From positions 1 through 10,056 of the forward strand of contig JAGGSE010000216.1 of the NCBI GenBank assembly GCA_021159225.1: 10,056 nucleotides of DNA, written 5' to 3'. Made by a program: the position numbers and the translations under genes. The DNA is from a bacterium (GTDB lineage: Bacteria > Patescibacteriota > Minisyncoccia > Minisyncoccales > JAGGSE01). Every line of letters starts with the position of its first letter. Positions within the stretch are counted from its first letter, which is position 1. Of this stretch, positions 1 to 4,653 are shown one piece after another. Below the pieces are notes generated by a model. The model did no database searches. It saw only the letters and a list, made by a program, of their open reading frames with translations, and was not told the origin of the DNA.

Positions 1-47
1 TAGTTGGGTTTTATGCGTTTTGGTGGAGTGGTTTACGCTAGTATAGG

Positions 48-1142
48 ATGTATATTGAGCGTAATGTTGAGTTTATTGCTAAACCAACTACAGTAACGTT
101 CAGTAATAACGGTATAGTGCTTACGTTCCCTAACGGTATTAAGGCTACGTTAGGTTACGGTCACGTTAAGCATAGTGCTGAGGAGTTCTATAAGTTAGTT
201 AGGACTAACTTGAAGTGGACTGTAGTTCTAGCTAAGAAGCCTGTGGTTATTGATTATGATGAGGTGATGCCTGAGCCTGCGTATGATGTGGCGGACAATA
301 TACTACAGCACAGTGTACCTGCTGAGGCATTAATAGCTGGTTTAGGATACATCATTAAGCCTGAAGTAATGTGGTTGCTGGTGCCTAGGCTACTGCCATT
401 GATTAAGACTCCTAGACCTATTCATGTGTGGCAGTTCACTAAGTACAATACAGGTAAGACTGAGACTGGGTTAATGTTTATGAAGTTGTTTAACTTCTTC
501 TACAGTACTAGTGTACCTACTGAGGCTGGTTTAACGTATGATGCCCGTACTGGTACTTACGGTATGGCTTTAGTTAGTGAGGGCGTAGTGTTTGATGAGG
601 TGGATAAGTGGAGTCCCACTAAGATAATGCAGGAGAACCTAATGAGTTTCTTACCTACGTTGATGGAGCAGGGTGCGGTTATAAGACCTACTACTAGGAG
701 GACATTCATTGGGTTAATAGAGCGTAGGATACCGTTCATGTTCCTAGGTAATCTACAGTTCTCAAGTAAGGACAGGAGTATAACGGATAGGGAGAGGCTT
801 AAGGAGTTCTTAAGTGGTTGGGGCGATATGGTTGGTGCTATAGCTGACAGGATAGCTGTTACTGACTTCGTGGACGAGGAGATATACATTAGTGATTACG
901 TCAGCGGTAAGGTACTGCCGGAGTCAGTGATGATGGCGTTAGTTGACTTAGTCAATAAGGACGTTAAGGGGTTAAGTCTGCCTGAGCCGTCAGGTCTTAG
1001 GGGCAGGTTGAAGCGTCATGCCGAGATGCTGTATATAGCGTTAACTGCATTAGGTCTCGACGTTAAGATGGAGTGGTGTGACGCTATAGTGGTTAATGGG
1101 TTCTGGGAGTTCATGTGTAACTTAGGTGGTAGGTATGTCTGA
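48..1142 (+). CDS. AAA+/SF3-like ATPase, probable replicative helicase
   Basis: This is a 364-residue P-loop ATPase. Walker A is a GxxxxGKT-type loop in KYNTGKTETG (K137, T138). Walker B is EGVVFDEVDKW (D183, E184). A sensor-1-like asparagine lies in FMFLGN (N235), and an ADRIAV segment near residue 267 sits where many AAA+ proteins carry an arginine finger. Residues 1-65 are beta-rich and unassigned. An AAA+ ATPase beside a primase-like gene usually acts as a viral replicative helicase; that role is inferred, and a packaging or other remodelling ATPase is possible. The chosen ATG lies just downstream of stops in other frames at 39-41 and 44-46, so an upstream gene probably ends immediately before it. 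GGTGGAGTGG at 22-31 is a distant ribosome-binding candidate. The 3' end overlaps the next start by 8 bases. Codons are strongly T-ending (CCT, ACT, GGT). Confidence 0.75.
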   Translation: MYIERNVEFIAKPTTVTFSNNGIVLTFPNGIKATLGYGHVKHSAEEFYKLVRTNLKWTVVLAKKPVVIDYDEVMPEPAYDVADNILQHSVPAEALIAGLGYIIKPEVMWLLVPRLLPLIKTPRPIHVWQFTKYNTGKTETGLMFMKLFNFFYSTSVPTEAGLTYDARTGTYGMALVSEGVVFDEVDKWSPTKIMQENLMSFLPTLMEQGAVIRPTTRRTFIGLIERRIPFMFLGNLQFSSKDRSITDRERLKEFLSGWGDMVGAIADRIAVTDFVDEEIYISDYVSGKVLPESVMMALVDLVNKDVKGLSLPEPSGLRGRLKRHAEMLYIALTALGLDVKMEWCDAIVVNGFWEFMCNLGGRYV

Positions 1143-1794
1143 GGCACCATTATCTGAGGTAACGCTCACTATATGGTTCTGCAAGGATAAGGACGTGGAT
1201 AGGTGTGAGAAGTACCCTAGGACTACTAGGTACTTCGGTAGGGCTACGTTCACTGTTAACCTTAACGAGTACGATGATGTGTCGGAGATTGTTGAGTACG
1301 TCATGGATGAGTTAGAGAGCAGGTTTAAGCGTAGCTTAGGTAATATGCCGGGTAGGGATGAGGTAGCGGCTAGGTGGAGGGATAAGATATACCCGTACAT
1401 CTATAATGTAGTGTTTGATGTTATAGTGAGATATCTGGATAGGTTATATGATTTATGGAGGACGTGTGTTGAGGGCTTGTACTTTGATAGGGAGGCATTG
1501 ATGGAGCCTATAGAGACTACATACCCTAGGTTATTCGCTGAGGTGGAACCTGAGTGGGAGGAACTCAACTGTGATAACGCTGAGTATGCTTTAGCTGTAC
1601 TTAACCGCTACAGGGAGGCTAGGGAAGTAACGGGTATGGCACCGCTGGCATTCATTAACTACAAAATGAGCAGGCTGGATGAGAGGAGACGTAAGATTAT
1701 TGAGCCGTTGCTGAAGGGTGATGCACCATTAGAGACCATAGTGCGTAGGATACCTAATGCGAAATGGTGTTACGAGGTGTACTACCATGAGTGA
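1135..1794 (+). CDS. Unknown helical protein between ATPase and primase-like genes
   Basis: This 219-residue protein is not recognised. I prefer the ATG at 1135 to the in-frame GTG at 1126, because the AGGTGGT at 1124-1130 would then be the ribosome-binding site at normal spacing. Residues 1-40 look beta-like, and the rest looks largely helical and rich in charged and aromatic residues (for example a DELESRFKR helix and an RYLDRLYDLW helix). It has four cysteines, but no clear metal-binding motif. It overlaps the upstream ATPase by 8 bases and the downstream primase-like gene by 8 bases, which suggests translational coupling and a shared role in replication. A helical accessory domain of a split primase-helicase is one possibility, but the sequence alone does not show that. 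Confidence 0.8.
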   Translation: MSEAPLSEVTLTIWFCKDKDVDRCEKYPRTTRYFGRATFTVNLNEYDDVSEIVEYVMDELESRFKRSLGNMPGRDEVAARWRDKIYPYIYNVVFDVIVRYLDRLYDLWRTCVEGLYFDREALMEPIETTYPRLFAEVEPEWEELNCDNAEYALAVLNRYREAREVTGMAPLAFINYKMSRLDERRRKIIEPLLKGDAPLETIVRRIPNAKWCYEVYYHE

Positions 1795-2539
1795 GAGGCT
1801 CTACAGGTGGAGATGCATTGGGGACAGGGATAAAGCATTAGCCGTATTAGCGACAGCGTTAGAAGTAAGCAATAAGTACCTACTGGGTATAAGCACTACT
1901 AACATACCATTCATAGATGTAGACAGGAAGGATGAGTTATGCACTAAGCTACTGGATGAGTTCATTGAGTGGGTCAAGAGGCTACTTAAGTGTGATGTAG
2001 CGGTATTAGAGACTGATAAGGGCTACCATATAGTGCCTATGACTGTATTAGTTAATGAGTCAGAACTGTATGAGAGAATAGGTGCTAAGATAGGTAGGAC
2101 ATACAGTAAGATACTTGATATAGTAACAAAGTACGTAACGTACGACTACATCAGGGCTGTAGGGCTTGAGCCTAGGGATGTGGTCAGGGATACTGAGGCA
2201 TGGCGGAAAGTGCTAAGTAAGGTGCCTAGGAAGATGTACCCCACATTACTTGGTCTGGCTGACAGCCTCAAGGAGTACTACTCCCAGAGGAACATAGTGT
2301 GGGTTAAGATGCGTGAGGGACACCTCTACATAGGTGGTAAGCCGACGTTCGAGGAGTTCTACAGGACAATTAAACGTATAGCTGAAGTGAGGGATCCCAG
2401 ATTCCCTTGGACATTATTCGCTGACGCCTGTATAGATAAAGCACATGTAGAATGCAGTATCAAGTACCATAGGACGACATTAAGGATAAGTGCTAAAGCA
2501 GGTAAGGACTACGACATTAAGCTACTCTACGTAACTTAA
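1787..2539 (+). CDS. Candidate archaeo-eukaryotic-type primase (AEP), single domain
   Basis: This is a 250-residue protein. Two segments match the diagnostic AEP motifs. Residues 41-49, PFIDVDRKD, resemble motif I (hydrophobic strand then DxD; D44 and D46 would bind metal). Residues 75-84, ETDKGYHIVP, resemble motif II (the small-x-His segment; H81). The spacing of about 35 residues and the intervening helix are as expected. A later KYHRTTLRISAKAG segment (226-239) may be the nucleotide-binding strand with motif III nearby, but the third catalytic Asp is not certain (D217, D241 and D243 are candidates). No fused helicase or zinc module is present. I start at ATG 1787 rather than 1757, because GAGGTG at 1774-1779 is correctly spaced and this gives the same 8-base overlap as the upstream junction. 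With the ATPase two genes upstream it would form a split primase-helicase. Family assignment is inference from motifs. Confidence 0.6.
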   Translation: MSERLYRWRCIGDRDKALAVLATALEVSNKYLLGISTTNIPFIDVDRKDELCTKLLDEFIEWVKRLLKCDVAVLETDKGYHIVPMTVLVNESELYERIGAKIGRTYSKILDIVTKYVTYDYIRAVGLEPRDVVRDTEAWRKVLSKVPRKMYPTLLGLADSLKEYYSQRNIVWVKMREGHLYIGGKPTFEEFYRTIKRIAEVRDPRFPWTLFADACIDKAHVECSIKYHRTTLRISAKAGKDYDIKLLYVT

Positions 2540-2542
2540 GCC

Positions 2543-2552
2543 TTATTTTTTT
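2543..2552 (+). terminator. Oligo-T terminator candidate after the replication block
   Basis: A TTATTTTTTT tract lies 4 bases after the primase-like stop codon. Oligo-T on the non-template strand is enough for intrinsic termination in many archaea. It separates the 8-base-overlap gene set from the next cluster. An ACTTAAG sequence at 2535-2541 could be a TATA element for the next gene, giving a nearly leaderless transcript. Confidence 0.5.
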
Positions 2553-2564
2553 ACAGGGTTACAT

Positions 2565-2855
2565 ATGTGTGAGTACGTACCCGATAAGAAGAAAATAAAG
2601 GAGTTAGTGGATAAGTTATTAAGTATTATGAACGGTGAGTTAAGGATAGATATACTTTATGCGTTAGCGGGTGCTGAAGCAACAGTGCATATGGGGGCTG
2701 TGGAGGACTGCATTAAGAGGGACGGTAACAGGGAGTCATGCATAGCCGGATTCATAAACCAGTCAGCGGAACTGTACGCTAAGATGATAGCGACAGTACT
2801 AGTCAACATGTTAGGGACGGGAAACATCAAGAAGCCTGAAGCAAACATAATCTAG
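2565..2855 (+). CDS. Unknown small helical protein
   Basis: This 96-residue protein is not recognised. It begins with a lysine-rich helix (residues 7-21), followed by predicted helices around 27-41 and 65-84. The latter is hydrophobic and amphipathic rather than a clear membrane span. Cysteines are at positions 2, 49 and 59; the pair DCIKRDGNRESC (48-59) could bind metal or form a disulfide, though nothing in the sequence confirms either. The ribosome-binding site is weak (AGGG at 2555-2558). This fits a first gene of a transcript with a very short leader, because the upstream oligo-T run lies only about 13 bases away. It opens the middle gene cluster leading into the Cas4-like nuclease. Confidence 0.75.
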   Translation: MCEYVPDKKKIKELVDKLLSIMNGELRIDILYALAGAEATVHMGAVEDCIKRDGNRESCIAGFINQSAELYAKMIATVLVNMLGTGNIKKPEANII

Positions 2856-2868
2856 AGGTGATTAAAGC

Positions 2869-3048
2869 ATGGGTGTTAAGGTTATTGTTAAGACCGATGC
2901 GATAAGGTTATGGAATGCATTAGTGTATGAGCGTGGTATAGTTATATCACTTGAGGACATAAAGATAGATGATGTACTAATCACGGACGACAAGAAGAAG
3001 CTGATAATCGTATTCAATATTGAACTGTCTACTGAGGAGGAGAGGTAA
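2869..3048 (+). CDS. Unknown 59-residue protein upstream of Cas4-like nuclease
   Basis: A short open frame encodes 59 residues, from MGVKVIVKTD to ELSTEEER. Its start is well supported: GAGGTGA at 2855-2861 sits 7 bases before the ATG. Its stop TAA directly abuts the ATG of the Cas4-like gene, and the purine-rich GGAGGAGAGG at its 3' end doubles as that gene's ribosome-binding site. Predicted structure is alternating beta strands (residues 3-8, 24-28, 34-38, 44-52) around one short helix, so a small folded alpha/beta protein is likely. No family is recognised. The tight coupling suggests it may be co-produced with, or partner, the nuclease (inference). Confidence 0.75.
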   Translation: MGVKVIVKTDAIRLWNALVYERGIVISLEDIKIDDVLITDDKKKLIIVFNIELSTEEER

Positions 3049-3636
3049 ATGAACCTCAAGGACGTTATTAGGAAGGTGATGCAGAGGGAAGTTAAGCCAC
3101 CTGAAGGTGAGGTATGGGTTACTGAGGTCTGCGGGTGCTTACGTAGAGCTTGGTACAAACGCAGGTACGGTGAAGAGATAACTAAGGACATGATAGTAGG
3201 TATTAAGGGACATAATATATTACTGCCTAAGTTAGCCGAGGAGTTAGGGTGCACCTACGAGGTAAGGATAGAGATACCTGTTGATAGCTACATACTCGTA
3301 GGTAAGGCAGACCTAGTATGTGAGGACAGAGTAATTGAGTTAAAGCTCAGTAACTCACTGCACATACGTGATGAGTGGATAACTCAAGCAAACACATATG
3401 CAGTAGCATTAGGTAAGGATAAATTTACGATAGCCATCATAGGCAACTCAATAATAACCAAGGACTACCCAGCAAATAAAGCACTATTCAAGATAGTGCT
3501 AGAAACAGCCAAAATATACATCAAGCACATCAAAGCCAATAAACCACCACCACCAATGTACGGAGACTGGTGCAAGTACTGCCCATACAGGAAGGAATGC
3601 AACAAAGAAAAGTCAATAACGGAGTACATGCGTTAG
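3049..3636 (+). CDS. Cas4-like PD-(D/E)XK nuclease with four-cysteine Fe-S cluster
   Basis: This 195-residue protein has all the marks of the Cas4/RecB-like nuclease family. An N-terminal cysteine motif VCGCLRRAWY contains C28 and C30. The nuclease core has H55 (GHNI), D88 (GKADLV), E97-x-K99 (IELKL) and a QxxxY motif at Q113-Y117. Three C-terminal cysteines lie in WCKYCPYRKEC (C175, C178, C184). Family members hold a 4Fe-4S cluster with one N-terminal and three C-terminal cysteines, and cut or resect DNA. Such genes are common in crenarchaeal viruses away from CRISPR loci, where they are thought to act in replication, recombination or genome-end processing. No cas1, cas2 or repeat array is present here. 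The 3' part is unusually rich in A and C on the coding strand compared with its neighbours. Confidence 0.9.
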   Translation: MNLKDVIRKVMQREVKPPEGEVWVTEVCGCLRRAWYKRRYGEEITKDMIVGIKGHNILLPKLAEELGCTYEVRIEIPVDSYILVGKADLVCEDRVIELKLSNSLHIRDEWITQANTYAVALGKDKFTIAIIGNSIITKDYPANKALFKIVLETAKIYIKHIKANKPPPPMYGDWCKYCPYRKECNKEKSITEYMR

Positions 3637-3647
3637 GTGGTTGGGTA

Positions 3648-3782
3648 ATGGCGAAAAAGATAGCATTCAGAATAACAGACCTAGTGATCAGGTGCCCACA
3701 CTGCAAGAAGTTATTTAGAGTTGCAGTAGCCCTTGTTGAAAAAGAAAAGAGAGAACCAGTAGAGCCGGAGGTGGTTGAGTGA
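3648..3782 (+). CDS. 44-residue CxxC mini-protein
   Basis: A 44-residue frame starts at ATG 3648, with AGGTGGT at 3635-3641 as ribosome-binding site. A single zinc-knuckle-like motif, RCPHCKKLF (C16, C19), follows a short basic beta-like N-terminus, and the C-terminal tail is rich in Glu, Lys, Val and Pro. One CxxC is only half of a four-ligand zinc site, so metal binding would need dimerisation or His18 plus another partner. It follows the Cas4-like gene by 11 bases and overlaps the next start codon (TGATG). A small nucleic-acid-binding or transcription-related protein is plausible, but unproven. Confidence 0.65.
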   Translation: MAKKIAFRITDLVIRCPHCKKLFRVAVALVEKEKREPVEPEVVE

Positions 3783-3931
3783 TGGTGTTTGATTTAGATG
3801 TTGAGGAGAGGGTGCGGAGGCTTAAGCGGGAGTTCATGCATATGCAGTTCTATGAGTGTGTGTGGGAGGTAGTGAGGATGTTTACGAGGATGGTGGGGGT
3901 GCTTGTGGGGATATTACATGAGGATGGGTAA
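3782..3931 (+). CDS. Unknown 49-residue protein
   Basis: This short frame is supported by context: its ATG overlaps the preceding stop (TGATG), and GGAGGTGGT at 3767-3775 is a strong ribosome-binding site. The protein starts MVFDLDVEERVRRLKREF, a charged helix, and continues with a more hydrophobic helix (residues 26-45) rich in Val, Met and Gly. It could be a short amphipathic or membrane-associated two-helix protein. The next start is 3 bases after its stop. The coding strand here is very rich in G and T, in sharp contrast to the end of the Cas4-like gene. No family is recognised. Confidence 0.6.
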   Translation: MVFDLDVEERVRRLKREFMHMQFYECVWEVVRMFTRMVGVLVGILHEDG

Positions 3932-3934
3932 GGG

Positions 3935-4171
3935 ATGTTGCTGACTGCTGTCGTCGCTGAGGCTGTGGTCATTGTCTTTCTGATGGTGCTTCTCGCCATG
4001 ATGTTTAGCTACGCAATACATTTTGTATGTAGTACCACACCACTCACTAACTACCCTGATGTATGTATATCATTTAGTGTGCTGATGTGGAAGATATACC
4101 TGCTACTGCTGATAGCTATTATAGCATATATAGCTATCTGTGTACTGATAGCACTAGTCAGTCGTAGGTAA
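3935..4171 (+). CDS. Small protein with two transmembrane segments
   Basis: This 78-residue protein has a strongly hydrophobic helix at about residues 2-30, a polar loop (31-50) holding two cysteines (C32, C44) that could form a disulfide, a second hydrophobic helix (53-75), and a C-terminal RR that favours a cytoplasmic or virion-interior C-terminus. Small two-helix membrane proteins with a polar middle are common as envelope or coat proteins of crenarchaeal viruses (the fusellovirus major coat proteins have this layout), but I see no convincing sequence match. A membrane anchor or ion-channel-like role is equally open. It starts 3 bases after the preceding stop and is the last gene before an oligo-T run. 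Confidence 0.75.
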   Translation: MLLTAVVAEAVVIVFLMVLLAMMFSYAIHFVCSTTPLTNYPDVCISFSVLMWKIYLLLLIAIIAYIAICVLIALVSRR

Positions 4172-4180
4172 CAAATCACT

Positions 4181-4193
4181 TATTTTTTTGTTT
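4181..4193 (+). terminator. Oligo-T terminator candidate before the structural block
   Basis: A seven-T run (4183-4189) lies 11 bases after the stop of the two-helix membrane protein. The overlapping CTTATTTTT is about 35 bases from the next start codon, so the same tract could also act as a weak TATA-like element for the 68-residue protein. I cannot tell the two roles apart from sequence. Confidence 0.45.
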
Positions 4194-4218
4194 AGTGCTT
4201 ATTTATTGGTGGTGTGTT

Positions 4219-4425
4219 GTGGCTTTACCTACTGTTGAGTTGGCGGAGCCGGCGGTTAGTGAGGTGCGTTCAGTGCTTGGTTCAGTGATAGGTAACCTCA
4301 TAGCTATTCTTAGGACGATTATTAATCATGTAGCTAATGTTATTCAGAGGGTTATTAGTTGGGCTGGTGCTCACCCGGAGGCGTTCAGTATGGTGATGAT
4401 TAACCTCATAATACTGTTCAGTTGA
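4219..4425 (+). CDS. Small hydrophobic protein, candidate virion coat protein
   Basis: I start this at GTG 4219 (MALPTVELAE, 68 residues), because GGTGGTG at 4208-4214 is then a well-placed ribosome-binding site; an in-frame GTG at 4195 would add eight residues with no such site. Residues 14-48 form an amphipathic to hydrophobic helix, and residues 53-67 a second hydrophobic stretch. Residues 22-59 align without gaps to residues 17-54 of the - strand protein at 9498-9719, with 11 of 38 identical, including S-x-IGN and a co-linear AFS. The two may therefore be paralogues. It heads the structural gene block and is coupled to a 70-residue gene. Abundant small hydrophobic proteins of this kind are often coat or membrane proteins of archaeal viruses (inference). 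Confidence 0.65.
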   Translation: MALPTVELAEPAVSEVRSVLGSVIGNLIAILRTIINHVANVIQRVISWAGAHPEAFSMVMINLIILFS

Positions 4426-4438
4426 GGGGGTATTAGTT

Positions 4439-4651
4439 ATGGCTGAGGGGCTGTTAACTAGGTTCATGCAGGAGATGAGTAAGTTCGGTATACATCCTAA
4501 GCCGGCACTGACTCAGAATGAACTTACTTTCGAGATAAGTGCTGAGGAGTTAAGGAATGCCTTGCTTAAGGGTGTTGACCCTAGGGTGGCTAACACTATA
4601 GGCGTGGAGATACATGAGGGTAAGATAGTGATTAAGGTGAGGCTCATTTAG
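4439..4651 (+). CDS. Unknown 70-residue soluble protein
   Basis: This small protein is not recognised. A helix (residues 3-15) with basic character is followed by a beta strand (28-33), a second helix (35-43) and two closing strands (53-58, 62-69), which suggests a compact alpha/beta fold. No cysteines, membrane segments or known motifs are visible. The ATG follows a purine-rich GAGGGGGT (4424-4431) that overlaps the preceding stop codon, so it is probably translated with the 68-residue hydrophobic protein. The fibre-like gene begins 2 bases after its stop. Its position suggests a minor virion or assembly protein (inference). Confidence 0.75.
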   Translation: MAEGLLTRFMQEMSKFGIHPKPALTQNELTFEISAEELRNALLKGVDPRVANTIGVEIHEGKIVIKVRLI

Positions 4652-4653
4652 CG

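Noticed and set aside
13..96. Short open frame from ATG 13
   Set aside because: It is only 27 codons, overlaps the ATPase gene in another frame and has no ribosome-binding site.
1213..1218. Frequent CCTAGG palindromes (also near 385, 741, 1523, 2172, 2224 and 4572)
   Set aside because: They fall inside genes as Pro-Arg or Leu-Gly codon pairs expected from CCT and AGG preference; no spacing pattern suggests binding sites.
2862..3254. A 130-residue open frame on the - strand
   Set aside because: It lies opposite the 59-residue gene and the clear Cas4-like gene, is Ser/Leu/Ile-rich as reverse frames of this genome are, and has no ribosome-binding site.
3049..3636. CRISPR-Cas locus indicated by a Cas4-like gene
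   Set aside because: No repeat array, leader, cas1, cas2 or effector gene is visible; the nuclease is of the free-standing viral kind.
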